From assembly GCA_032433765.1 (NCBI GenBank), contig JAVIAB010000025.1, positions 35,858,782-35,922,781 on the forward strand: a stretch of DNA of 64,000 nt. Reading direction: 5' to 3'. Positions 12,528 through 23,052 of the stretch are shown in pieces (positions within the stretch are counted from its first letter, which is position 1; the number at the start of each line of letters is the position of its first letter). Under the pieces are notes generated by a model, which saw nothing but the letters and a program-made list of their open reading frames with translations, was not told the DNA's origin and searched no databases. Both the position numbers and the translations under genes were made by a program. This DNA comes from Megaustenia siamemsis (lineage: Eukaryota > Mollusca > Gastropoda > Stylommatophora > Ariophantidae).

Positions 12528-12955
12528 TTGCATCATTTCCTGCACCAAACGTTTCTCTTCTGGATCTACTGAGAATGTAGCAGAGAAGATAACCTCTGCA
12601 CAGTTGCCATTGTGGCCTGAGACTTCCAAATAAAATTGGCAGATGTCGTTTAGAGCTCGACTCAGAATTGGGATGTTCCTTCAGCAAAGTTAACAAACTG
12701 CTTATCTAAAGGTGATTTGTAATTTTCTTGAATTAGATGAACCGCATACTGTTGCAGACGAGATGAAAACACTTTAATTCTCACTGCTTTGTAGGTACTG
12801 CAGTAATCAGGTTGATTAAACTTAATGGTGTTCAGATTTTCCACTCGTATCCATTGAAAACAGGGAACATGCAAATAATTGCAATGCTGCGGTAAAGCTG
12901 GTTGAGAAAAACAACTCCACTGCCTTGTGGTCTTGCTGCTCGAAGCTAAGTGCAT
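12528..12955 (-). pseudogene. Unrecognised coding-like region with frame breaks
   Basis: Minus-strand sequence reads as protein-like segments in three successive frames: a segment with GSGVVFLNQLYRSIAI, one with VFSSRLQQYAVHLIQENY, and one with LNDICQFYLEVSGHNGNCAE that ends at a TGA near 12528. The frame changes fall inside continuous sequence without clear GT-AG boundaries, so this is more likely a decayed copy than intact exons. No family recognised. Confidence 0.4.
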
Positions 12956-13154
12956 TTTATTATACATTTTTATTTTTCTCTTTCTCGTTTTCCATTTTAT
13001 ATATCTTGACGCCCATCCTACTTCTCCTCATGTAGTATTCATTTCTCTCTCCTTTCTTATTTCTACATCCTACTTTCCTAGCCCTCCACTTGATCATCTA
13101 ACATGTAGTTATAGATAATTGTGCTTCACCGTTTGTTGTCGTTGTCCTTGTATT

Positions 13155-13182
13155 CTGAAGAAGGCCACAGGCCGAAACGTCA
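13155..13182 (+). other. Hammerhead-ribozyme-like core hairpin
   Basis: CTGAAGA, then AGGCC-ACA-GGCC, then GAAACGTC. CUGANGA, a stem II hairpin and GAAA in this order are the conserved core of the hammerhead ribozyme. Very similar motifs occur at the ends of Penelope-like and other retroelements. I could not identify a convincing stem I or stem III plus cleavage site around it, so catalytic activity is unproven. Confidence 0.4.
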
Positions 13183-13403
13183 GTATTGTGTTGTGTTCCT
13201 TCCTTGTAAAGCTGGTATCATACTTTGGAGTGTTTAGCACACCCTACCACTGGCTCTCCATTGAAAACACTTTGGTTCTTCCAGTCGTGGCGCCCATTTC
13301 TGCAACAATTCAAATCAAGTTTTGTTAAACTCCGCAATTTCTTCTGTTTGCTCCAATCCTCTCTCATTGATGATAGCGCAAATGCTTCTCTCACACTCAG
13401 AGA
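13183..13403 (-). other. Possible decayed coding sequence
   Basis: The minus strand has short protein-like stretches broken by stops, including INERGLEQTEEIAEFNKT just above a dinucleotide repeat. They may belong with the 12528-12955 relic. No domain recognised. Confidence 0.25.
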
Positions 13404-13429
13404 CACACACACACACACACACACACACT
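13404..13429. repeat. (AC)n microsatellite
   Basis: An uninterrupted AC dinucleotide run of about 12 repeats beginning in AGACACACAC. Confidence 0.97.
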
Positions 13430-13689
13430 CTTCCTTGAGTCTATTCCTCAGTGGAGCTAACACAAAATCAATTGTTCTAAAGAATTACATGGCAGACATA
13501 TTTACATATTCAAGTTAAGATTACCTTGATATTGAAATAGAAACACAATTAGAATGAAGATCATACATGTACAAATCTATCAGTTCAAATACGTTTCTTA
13601 TTGCTGTAGCAGCCAGTTATGGCAAGAATGTGAGCTTTCAATGCTGGATACATTTTTGTAATTTTTCACTTTTTGTTCTGATTCAACAA
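13430..13689. other. AT-rich spacer
   Basis: No gene or repeat seen before the first degenerate units of the next array. Confidence 0.35.
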
Positions 13690-15318
13690 AGTCACACAAT
13701 GCGTTCAACTCTTTTATGTTCACCGTAAATATGAATCAATATGACTTTACATATCCCCATCAACTCCTCTGTTTTCACCATAAATATGAATCAATATTGC
13801 TTTACATATCTCCCACAACTCCTCTGTTTTCACCATAAATATGAATCAATATGACTTTACATATCCCCCACAACTCCTTTGTTTTCAACATAAATCAATA
13901 TGACTTTTCAGGTCTCCCACAACTCCTCTGTTTTCACCATAAATCAATATGACTTTTCAGATCCCCATCAACTCCTCTGTTTTCACCATAAATCAATATG
14001 ACTTTTCAGATCTTCCACAACTTCTCTGTTTTCACCATAAATCAATATGACTTTTCAGATCTCCCACAACTTCTCTGTTTTCACCGTAAATATGAATCAA
14101 TATGACTTTACATATCCCCCACAACTCCTCTGTTTTCACCGTAAATATGAATCAATATTGCTTTACATATCTTCCACAACTCCTCTGTTTTCACCATAAA
14201 TCATTTTTTTCAGATCTCCCACAACTCCTCTGTTTTCACCGTAAATATGAATCAATATGACTTTACAGATCTCCCACAACTCCTCTGTTTTCACCATAAA
14301 TCAATATGACTTTTCAGATCTCCCACAACTCCTCTGTTTTCAACATAAATATGAATCAATATGACTTTTCAGATCTCCCACAACTCCTCTGTTTTCACCA
14401 TAAATCAATATGACTTTTCAGATCTCCCACAACTCCTCTGTTTTCACCGTAAATATGAATCAATATGACTTTTCAGATCTCCCACAACTCCTCTGTTTTC
14501 ACCATAAATCAATATGACTTTTCAGATCTCCCACAACTCCTCTGTTTTCAACATAAATCAATATGACTTTTCAGATCTCCCACAACTCCTCTGTTTTCAC
14601 CATAAATCAATATGACTTTTCAGATCTCCCACAACTTCTCTGTTTTCACCGTAAATATGAATCAATATGACTTTACAGATCTCCCACAACTTCTCTGTTT
14701 TCACCATAAATCAATATGACTTTTCAGATCTCCCACAACTTCTCTGTTTTCACCGTAAATATGAATCAATATGACTTTACAGATCTCCCACAACTTCTCT
14801 GTTTTCACCATAAATCAATATGACTTTTCAGATCTCCCACAACTCCTCTGTTTTCAACATAAATCAATATGACTTTTCAGATCTCCCACAACTCCTCTGT
14901 TTTCACCATAAATCAATATGACTTTTCAGATCTCCCACAACTCCTCTGTTTTCACCATAAATCAATATGACTTTTCAGATCTCCCACAACTCCTCTGTTT
15001 TCACCATAAATCAATATGACTTTTCAGATCTCCCACAACTTCTCTGTTTTCACCGTAAATATGAATCAATATGACTTTACATATCCCCCACAACTCCTCT
15101 GTTTTCACCGTAAATATGAATCAATATGACTTTACATATCTCCCCACGTATCCTCTGTTTTCGCCGTAAATATAAATCAATATGACTTTACAGATAACCA
15201 CAAGCTCCTTTGTTTTCATCGTAAATATGAATCAATAGGACTTTACATATCTCCCACAACTCCTCTGTTTTCACCGTAAATATGAATCAATATGACTTTA
15301 CAGATCTCCCCCAACTCT
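13690..15318. repeat. 49/55-bp two-form minisatellite
   Basis: About 30 copies containing CACAACTCCTCTGTTTTCAC and AATCAATATGACTTT. A short form (ACCATAAATCAATATG, about 49 bp) and a long form with an extra ATATGA (ACCGTAAATATGAATCAA, about 55 bp) alternate in irregular blocks. The long form tends to carry TTTACA and the short one TTTTCA, so the two forms are diverged lineages mixed by unequal exchange. Confidence 0.95.
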
Positions 15319-16118
15319 TGTATTCAAAACTCACAAAACTTTCATGTATAATCTCCAAGCTTCACTTTCATTTCTTTCAAGAAACCGGAAACATTGATTA
15401 ATAATAGAAACATATTTTCCGATCGAAGCCACAACAAGCTGGAGCGATTCCGTACATGGATGCACAGATAACAAATATGTTATAATACCCGCTTTTATCA
15501 CGCTGTGAACTCTACTGCATGTACTTATAACGGTGTATACACTGAACAAGTGCATCGCGTCACGATAGTCATAACAAAATGATATATTTATGATGACGTC
15601 ATCACAAGAGTTCCCATTTTTCGTTGTTCTCCCAGAGGGCATCCGCTCTCACTATCCAGAGTCCCGGGGTTACAAACCTGGTTCTCTTTGTCCAGAAGCG
15701 ACGTAGAAGACAGCCGACATCTCTAGACCACCAAAACCTCGGTCCGTTGTCCTTAATACACATCTCTAGTACAGTGTGAAAAATCCCCTTTGAAGCTTCA
15801 TCTCATTTGTTGTCATTTAAATTGCTTACTGCCTGCCCGTTGTCCATGATACACAATTGACGTTATATAGCCACACCACCTCGTTGTCTCTTCCATCAAT
15901 TTCTTCTCATTAAGAACAAATAACAAATTTGAGAAAAGGGGCATAATTCCAACATTTTTCTCAATTTATGAATAAATGGTAACGAAGAGACGTTGACATC
16001 ACAGTTGTTGTCGTTAGTTCCAGCTACCATTTGACATGAACTGAATCTTTCTTGAAACCAGCAGAACTGGAAACATAAAACTGTTTCATTCAGACCATCT
16101 GACTGATAATATTCTCAG
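15319..16118. other. Unique region, no gene recognised
   Basis: About 800 bp of non-repetitive sequence, one of the longest unique stretches here. A 103-codon minus-strand open frame (15642-15331) has no recognisable domain and no clear promoter or splice context. I cannot support a gene. Confidence 0.4.
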
Positions 16119-16385
16119 AATAGACCTGACTTTGGTCATACAACAAAAAAAGTAATGATTAACTACTAACAAGTGACAGAATAGACCTGACTTTGGTCAT
16201 ACAACAAAAAAGTAATGATTAACTACTAACAAGTGACAGAATAGACCTGACTTTGGTCATACAACAAAAACATTAATGATTAATTACTAACAAGTGGCAG
16301 AATAGACCTGACTTTGGTCATACAACAAAAACATTAATGATTAACTACTAACAAGTGACAGAATAGACCTGACTTTGGTCATACA
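16119..16385. repeat. 60-61 bp minisatellite, 4.5 copies, abutting a LINE
   Basis: Copies contain CAGAATAGACCTGACTTTGG and AATGATTAACTACTAACAAG. The last partial copy (GACTTTGGTCATACAACAAA) runs straight into the 5' end of the LINE fragment at about 16386 with no spacer. Confidence 0.94.
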
Positions 16386-17790
16386 ACAAAAACAAAACAT
16401 TAATAAACTACTCTATGACATATATAACACTGGACACATACCCGAAGATCTACTAAAATCTATCTTTGTAGCCATAGCAAAGAAGTCAGTGGCCACTGAT
16501 TGTGAAGACCAATGCACTATTAGTCTCATGAGCCATATGACTAAAATATTACTAAGAATCATCATGAGACGTGTAAGGAACAAAATAAAATCAGAAATAA
16601 GTGAGGAACAATGTGGATTTGTGGAAGGAAAGGGCACCAATAATGCAATATACATCTTAAGAACATTGACAGAAAGATCTATAGAGGTAAATAAAGATCT
16701 ATATATGTGCTTTATAGACTACACGAAAGCATTTGACAAAGTAAAGCATGTGGAAATCATCAATATGCTGGAGAAATTAAACATTGATGGCAAGGATCTG
16801 CGAATCATAAAAAACATGTACTGGCAACAAACATCAGCAATACGAATTAACAATCAAACAGGACAATTTCAACTTACAAAAACAAGGAGTCAGACAAGGC
16901 TGTGTTCTGTCGCCGGATTTGTTTTCACTTTACAGCGAAAATATTATGAGATCAATAGTAGACAAAAAAGAAATTGAGGTCAACGGCCAAAACATAAATA
17001 ATTTACGATATGGGGATGACACAGTCTTAATAGCAGAGACAGAGAATGAACTACAAGAAATGATAGACATACTAGTAAAAGAAAGCAACAAGAAAGGTGT
17101 CAGTCTGAATAGTAAGAAAACAGAAGTAATGGTCATATCGAAGAAACAATCATCACCATCATGCAGCATTAAATTAAACAGGACAAATCTGAAACAAGTG
17201 CAACGCGTCAAATACTTGGGCACAATAATTACATCGGATGGAAGATGCACTACAGAAATAAAAAGCAGAATAGCTCAGGCCAAAATAGCATTTCAGAAAA
17301 TGAAAAATATCTTATGCAACAAATCTATGTCAATAGAAGTAAGAAAGAGAGTTCATAGGTGCTATATAGAGTCAGTTCTGACCTATGGAAGCGAATCATG
17401 GATAGTAGACAAACGAGTGAATAGACGGTTAGAGGCCACTGAGATGGGATTTCTCAGAAGAATGTTGAAAGTTCCCTGGACAGCTAAAAAGACTAATGAA
17501 GACATTCTCAAAGAGGTCAACATAAAAAGGGAGCTCCTAGAAAACTTAAAAAGAAACAACAAGCATTTTTGAGTCACATCATGAGAAGAGGAAAGTTGGA
17601 ATACTTAGTTACAACTGGCAAAATAAAAGGAAAGAGAGATCGCGGACGACAAAAAGAGAAGATAATAGATATCTTGGTGTTATGGCATGGAAGACAGTCA
17701 ACAACAGAATTGATACAATGCGCTGTAGATCGAATATTGTGGAAGGACATGATCACCTACGCCAACCGGTACGGCACATGATGATATTCA
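16386..17790 (+). mobile_element. LINE fragment, reverse transcriptase to 3' end (most complete copy)
   Basis: Three consecutive plus-strand frames cover most of a non-LTR RT. The first (to 16977) has the motif EEQCGFVEGKGTNNAIYIL, then motif A CFIDYTKAFDKV. A one-base break falls near 16870, after which GVRQGCVLSPDLF and the catalytic LRYGDDTVLIAE (YGDD instead of the more usual YADD) follow. C-terminal blocks are YLGTIITSDGRCTTEI, LTYGSESWIVD and RRMLKVPWTAKKTNED. Another break falls near 17570, then the terminal KRDRGRQKEKIIDIL to YANRYGT and a stop at 17781 followed by GATGAT. There is no endonuclease domain upstream, so it is 5'-truncated. It is inactive because of the frameshifts. It serves as reference for the copies at 19833, 32441, 43364, 51078, 51753, 53291 and 53901. 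Confidence 0.9.
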
Positions 17791-18170
17791 TATCTAATCC
17801 ATATTTTTGGCTTGTCATGTTTATTTCATTAAGTAATTGTTGTCTCAGTGGTTAGTGAACTGGACTACAAAGGACAAGGGGTAGGGTTCGATCTCAACCG
17901 ACGGCTTCCGGGTTCACCCAGCCTTAAATGGGTACCGGATTTTTTTTTCTGGGAAAGTAAAGCAGCACGGGCGTAATACCGACCACATTACCCAAAAAAT
18001 CATGTGCTGAAGGTCTGTAAAATATAGGGTCACTAACATCATATTTCCCTATACGCCACTTGGCGTGACGGGGGTACTTTACTTTTTTTATATCTTAGGT
18101 TATTGATTATCTTTCCGATAATGGTAGGCCTGGCATCTTTGTGATGTTTTTAAAGATTTGCTCAGTGTAT
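17784..18170 (-). mobile_element. LINE fragment split by a SINE
   Basis: Sequence at 17788-17843 and again at 18087-18170 matches, in order, 5261-5308 and 5359-5440 of the minus-strand LINE at 4572-5445 (shared blocks include TCATATCTAATCCATATTTT and TTTTTAAAGATTTGCTCA). The SINE at 17844-18086 sits between them and replaces about 50 bp of LINE. It lies tail to tail against the preceding plus-strand LINE. Confidence 0.85.
17844..18086 (+). mobile_element. tRNA-derived SINE (family 1), 5'-truncated
   Basis: Same family as 1769-2035 but starting inside the A-box (CTCAGTGGTTAGTGAACTGG), so the first about 13 bp are missing. The B-box region GGTTCGATCTC, body and terminal ACGCCACTTGGCGT hairpin are retained and end in a T-run. 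No clear TSD. It lies inside a LINE fragment with loss of host sequence. Confidence 0.88.
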
Positions 18171-18204
18171 AGGTTGAACAGTTGTTATGGCAGTATTATT
18201 ACGT

Positions 18205-19832
18205 TACAGAATTTTTATTTTGTTGTGGACGTTTCATTTTGTTATGAGAGGTGTTACAGAAGTCCTATTTTGTTATGAGAGGTGTTTTAGAAGTCCTATT
18301 TTGTTATGAGAGGTGTTTACAGAAGTTTTATTTTGTTATGAGCGGTGTTATAGGAGTTCTATTTTATTATGAGAGGTGATTTTGTTATGAGAGGTGTTAT
18401 AGAAGTGCTATTTTGTTATGAGAGGTGTTATAGAAGTTTTATTTTGTTATGAGAGGTGTTATAGAAGTTCTATTTTGTTATGAGAGATGTTATAGAAGTT
18501 TTATTTTGTTATGAGAGGTGTTATGGAAGTTCTATTTTGTTATTGGAGTTGTTATAGAAGTGTTTTTTGTTATGGGAGTTGTTATAGAAGTTTTTTTTTG
18601 TTATAGAAGTTTCATTTTGTAATGTGATTTGTTATAGACAATTTATTCTGTTACAGAAGTTTCATTTTCTTATGGAAGTTTTATTTTGTAATAGGATTTG
18701 TGTTTTGTTAGGGAATTTGTGTTTTGTTAAAGAATTTTTTTATTTTGTTATGGAAGTGTTATGTCTTAATGGAAGTTTAATTTTTTTAAGCAGAGCTTTT
18801 GTTTTGTTATGAGAGTTTCATTTTATTTTGGGAGTTTTAATTTGTTATGGGAGTTGTTATATCAGTCTTATTTTGTTATGGAATTTTTATTTTGTTATGG
18901 GAGTTGTTATATAAGTCTTATTTTGTTATGGAATTTTTATTTTGTTATGGGAGTTTTATTCTGTTGCTGAAGTTTAATTTTATTATGGGTGTTGTTATAG
19001 AAGTTTCATTTTATTGTGGGTGTTGTTATAGAAGTTTCAATTTATTATTGGTGTTGTTATAGAAGTTTCATTTTATTATGGGTGTTGTTATAGAAGTTTC
19101 ATTTTATTATGGGTGTTGTTATAGAAGTTTCATTTTATTGTGGGTGTTGTTATAGAAGTTTCATTTTATTGTGGGTGTTGTTATAGAAGTTTAATTTTAT
19201 TGTGGGTGTTGTTATAGAAGTTTCAATTTATTATTGGTGTTGTTATAGAAGTTTATTTTGTTGTGGGTGATGCTATAGAAGTTTTATTTTTTTGTTGAAA
19301 TTGTTATAGAAATTGTATTTTGTAATGGAAATTGCACTTTATTATAGAAGTTTCATTTTATTATTGGTGTTGTTATAGAAGTTTATTTTGTTGTGGGTGA
19401 TGCTATAGAAGTTTTATTTTTTTATCGAAATTGTTATAGAAATTGTTATAGAAATTGTATTTTGTAATGGAAATTGCACTTTATTATAGAAGTTTCATTT
19501 TATTATTGGTGTTGTTATAGAAGTTTATTTTGTTGTGGGTGATGCTATAGAAGTTTTTTTTTTATTGAAATTGTTATAGAAATTGTATTTTGTAATGGAA
19601 ATTGCACTTTATTATAGAAGTTTTATTTTGTTGTGGGTGATGCTATAGAAGTTTTATTTTTTTATTGAAATTGTTATAGAAATTGTATTTTGTAATGGAA
19701 ATTGCACTTTATTATAGAAGTTTCATTTTGTTGTAGACATTTTATTTTGTTATGGCAGTTTTATATTGTTTTAGTAGTTTCAATTCGTTATGGTAGTTGC
19801 TATAGACATTTTATTTTGTTATGCAAGTAGTT
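18205..19832. repeat. Degenerate TTTTGTTATGAGAGGTGTTAT-type array
   Basis: Old, strongly diverged tandem array of about 30-35 bp units built on TTATAGAAGTTTCATTTT and GTTATGAGAGGTGTTA. Towards 19250-19720 a longer composite unit of about 130 bp (with GATGCTATAGAAGTTTTAT and AATTGCACTTTATTATAGAA) is repeated several times. The array resumes after the LINE insertion at 20446. Confidence 0.9.
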
Positions 19833-20445
19833 ATCATCATCATCATCAAGTACCGTGCCTACTGGCGTAGGTGATCATGTCTCTCCACAACTTTCGATCT
19901 CGGCAGCTATTTATCATTTCTGTTGTTGACCTTCTGCCAAGCCATTCTCTTAAGCTGTCTGTTATTTTTTTCCTCTTTGCTTCCCCCTATCTCTTCGTCC
20001 CTCAATTTTCCCAGTTGTTACAATATATTCCAGTTGTTCTCTTCTCATTACATGGCCAAAAAATGATGATTGTTTCTTCCTAATATTGGAAATTAGCTCT
20101 CTTTTTGCTTTGACCTCTCTCAGAACATCTTCATTACTCTTCTTAGCTGTCCATGGTACTCTCAACATTCTTCTGTAAAACCACATTTCTACTGACTCCA
20201 GTGATTTTCTTGTCTGTTGTCCTATTGTCCATGATTCGCATCCATATGTTAAGACTGGTTCTACATAATATTTAAGAACTCTTTTTCTTGTTTCTATTGT
20301 CAAAAATGGATTACATAGTATCTTCCTCATTTTTTGGAAAGCTGCTTTTGCCTGAGCCATTCTTCATCTCACCTTTTTTGTACATCTTCCGTTTGTGGTT
20401 AAAAAAGTTCCCAAATATTTAAATTCATTTACCTGTTTTAATATT
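19833..20445 (-). mobile_element. 5'-truncated LINE, GATGAT-tailed family, inside an array
   Basis: The minus strand encodes the C-terminal RT region: QAKAAFQKMRKILCN, VEPVLTYGCESWTIG, RRMLRVPWTAKKSNEDVL and FFGHVMRREQLEYIVTTG. After a frameshift it runs to the 3' end with a CATCATCATCATC tail (19834-19846 on the plus strand). It is inserted into the TTTTGTTAT array, which continues on the far side, with TAGTTAT on both flanks as a possible short TSD. It is nearly identical to the copies at 51753 and 53291. Confidence 0.88.
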
Positions 20446-20559
20446 GGGAGATAGTTATAGAAGTTTCATTTTGTTGTGGAAGTTTTATTTTCTTATTGGA
20501 TTTGTTATAATAGTTTTATTCTGTTGTTGGAGATGTTATAGAAATGTTATTTATATTAT
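20446..20559. repeat. Continuation of the TTTTGTTAT array
   Basis: Units of the same type as 18205-19832 (GTTATAGAAGTTTCATTTTG), separated from the main array by the LINE insertion. Confidence 0.8.
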
Positions 20560-21162
20560 ACTGTTATATTGGACAATTATGTTCTTGTTTTACATTCTCC
20601 AATTTTGATCTACTTGTATATACTACCATTATATTCAAGTATTATATGTTACTTTTATATTCTACTGTTATATTCTAGAATTTTGTTTTGTTTTGTACTC
20701 TGCTATTATATTCTACTATTATATTCCACTATTATATTCTAGTATTGAGTTATTGAGTTATTAGCTCAATATATATGCTACTATTATATTCTACAATTAT
20801 ATTATATTATTGAGTTATTGAGTTATTAGCTCAATATATATTCTACTATTATATTCTACAATTATATTCTACTATTGAGTTATTGAGTTATTAGCTCAAT
20901 ATGTATTCTACAATTATATTCTACTATTATATTCTACTATTGAGTTATTGAGTTATTAGCTCAATATATATTCTACTATTATATTCTACAATTATATTCT
21001 ACTATTGAGTTATTGAGTTATTAGCTCAATATATATTCTACTATTATATTCTACTATTGAGTTATTGAGTTATTAGCTCAATATATATTCTACAATTATA
21101 TTCTACAATTATATTCTACAATTATATTCTACTATTATATTCTACTATTATATTCTACAAAC
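20560..21162. repeat. AT-rich array with TATTGAG/CTCAATA hairpins
   Basis: The basic unit is ATTCTACTATTAT/ATTCTACAATTAT (about 13-14 bp). Embedded in it are six copies, about 60 bp apart, of GAGTTATTAGCTCAATAT. The stretch TATTGAG-TTATTAG-CTCAATA is a perfect 7-bp inverted repeat. Confidence 0.92.
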
Positions 21163-21848
21163 CAGTAGAAGAGATCGATCACTTCATCTATCTTGGAAGT
21201 CACATTGATCGAGAAGGGGATACGAGCAAAGAAATTAGAATCAGACTGGCTAAAGCAGCAATGTCTTTCAGAAGCCTTGAAAAGTTGTGGAAATCAAAAC
21301 TCATTAGCACAAACACAAAACTTAGGCTATTCAAATCAAATGTACTATCAACCCTTACGTATGCGTGTGAAAGCTGGAAAACAACAAGAGATATAGAAAC
21401 AAAGTTGAACGCATTCGAAAATAAATGTCTAAGGAAAATACTTGGTATAGAATGGAACGAATTCAAAACAAACGAGGAAATTAGAGAAATCGCCAATCAA
21501 CCACTAATATCTTCAGTAATAAAGAAAAGACGATGGTCATACGTTGGACATGTGATGAGAAGAGATAATAATCGAATAGCAAAGCAAGCCCTCATATGGG
21601 AAACAACAGGTAAAAGAAAAAGAGGAAGACCCAGGGAGACACTGAGAAGAACATTGATGAGAGAGGCAAGAGCAGCAGGAATCGGCTCCCTCGGTGAGAT
21701 AGAACTGCTTGCACAGAACAGAGACAGATGGCGAGATTTGATAAAATATCTTTAAAAGAAAACTGCTAGAACAAAAATTCATATAGGAGAAGGTGTATCT
21801 TGGTCTACGCCCTATGGGCCGGTTACGGCTCGAAAGGTCAATAGATAG
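21163..21848 (+). mobile_element. LINE fragment (family B) with intact C-terminal frame
   Basis: The plus-strand frame opens at 21163 with EEIDHFIYLGSHIDREGDTS and continues uninterrupted through LSTLTYACESWKTTRD, RRWSYVGHVMRRDNN and RKRGRPRETLRRTL to a stop at 21753-21755. A short 3' UTR follows with CCTATGGGCCGG and a GATAGATAG end. This is the RT C-terminal region of a LINE family different from the GATGAT-tailed one. It is inserted in the AT-rich array, which resumes at 21849. The uninterrupted frame suggests a young copy. No RT catalytic core is present. Confidence 0.88.
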
Positions 21849-21938
21849 ATTATATTCTACAATTATATTCTACAATTATATTCTACAATTATATTCTACA
21901 ATTATATTCTACAATTATATTCTACTATTATATTCTAA
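21849..21938. repeat. AT-rich array, continuation
   Basis: Tandem ATATTCTACAATT units identical to those before 21163. The LINE insertion split the array. Confidence 0.9.
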
Positions 21939-21966
21939 GTCACATTGATCGGGAAGAGGATACAAG

Positions 21967-22305
21967 TTGTTGTTATTGTTGTTGCGTTCGCCAGCTTTCA
22001 ACTCTGACGAAGTCCCTAGAGACTAGGAACTGAATTTTGCGTGTTAATCCATTTTTCCCTGGCAGCCGTGTGCACAGGGGTCCCTCGCCGCACAGGCAGA
22101 TAACTCCGACTTCGGAGGTACTCATGTTTTTTCCGGCGATGGGTAACTGACGTTTCAAGCCGGGCCTCGCTGCTGAGACCAAGGGGTGGTTGTCGCAGAG
22201 AGAAATCATAAATAAAAATCCCAATCGGTGGAGCCGAGATTTAAACCCACAACCTCTCTGTCCCGAGGCCGGCGTCCTGCCTCGAGACCAACCAGTCCCC
22301 GATTG
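21967..22305 (-). mobile_element. tRNA-derived SINE (family 2)
   Basis: The minus strand from about 22305 has a tRNA-like head starting GGGGACTGGTTGGTCTCG with a B-box-like GTGGGTTTAAATCTC. A conserved body follows (CTTGGTCTCAGCAGCGAGG, ACATGAGTACCTCCGAAG, GTGCACACGGCTGCC), then an AAC/AAT-rich tail. It forms the 3' part of the insert at 21967-23052. A 141-codon minus-strand ORF across it is a by-product. Confidence 0.72.
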
Positions 22306-23052
22306 ACTTGGAATATGAGGAAACTGCAACAAGGAACACTTTTCATGCATTGCCTGCAATGGTCCCTGCCGCCTATCCACCATATACCAGAAGTTCACGT
22401 TCTCCCGAAAGTGATGATCGTCATATTTCTTTTAAAATGTATAGCGCTTGATGATGTTAGGCCATCGTTGTTGACTCCAATTCCGAACATATAGACACAC
22501 AGTTAGTCGTCAGATTATCCCCGTCGCACATCAAACAACAGACCGTAAGATTAGCGTAACGCCGGTCTAGGGATTTACGATGAGCCATTACGATGACGTA
22601 GCACACATAACAATGGCGCAAGCACAGCAATGACGCGCCCTTTAGATTCTTGATTACTATAGTGAATGTAGCCTACGACGAACAGAACACGGTGCAAATT
22701 CCCTAAAGAGATAAAACTGCGGCTGACGAAGCATTTCACATTAATAAGTAACACGGAAATAACTTGCGTCAAGCAAATCCATCAACGGTCATGAACAGCA
22801 CCAATGTGACGTAAAGCGCAGAACAAGCCTAGACGATGGAAGGTCGCATTCACAACACTTGATTTGTTGAAAATGGAATATCGCCAGCGTACGACATTGT
22901 TTTATCAGTGCAGATATAATAAGTAGATCATTATCTTGATTTTAACGCATAGGAGTGCGATGGAGAGCTGAAATTAATCAGACATCGAATGCACTTTTTG
23001 CAGCGATCGAGAAAACGTGGACTAGATCCGCCATCTTAGAAACGGAAATCCG
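21967..23052 (-). mobile_element. 1.09-kb retroposed insert ending in a SINE, with TSD
   Basis: The segment is bounded by GGATACAAG at 21958-21966 and 23053-23061. Read on the minus strand, it begins CGGATTTCCGTTTCTAAGATGGCGG (positions 23052-23028), resembling a transcript start with ETS- and YY1-like elements. It runs through about 740 bp of unique, relatively CpG-rich sequence and finishes in a tRNA-derived SINE with an AACAACAATAACAAC tail. The first ATG opens only an 18-codon frame. This looks like a reverse-transcribed RNA, non-coding or chimeric with the SINE. A long SINE subfamily is the alternative. Confidence 0.6.

Noticed and set aside
15331..15642. 103-codon minus-strand ORF in unique sequence
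   Set aside because: No recognisable domain, no splice or promoter evidence, and a length attainable by chance.
21849..21862. TSD of the family-B LINE at 21163-21848
   Set aside because: The flanking ATTATATTCTACAA matches on both sides, but it is the unit of the surrounding array and so cannot be told from the array itself.
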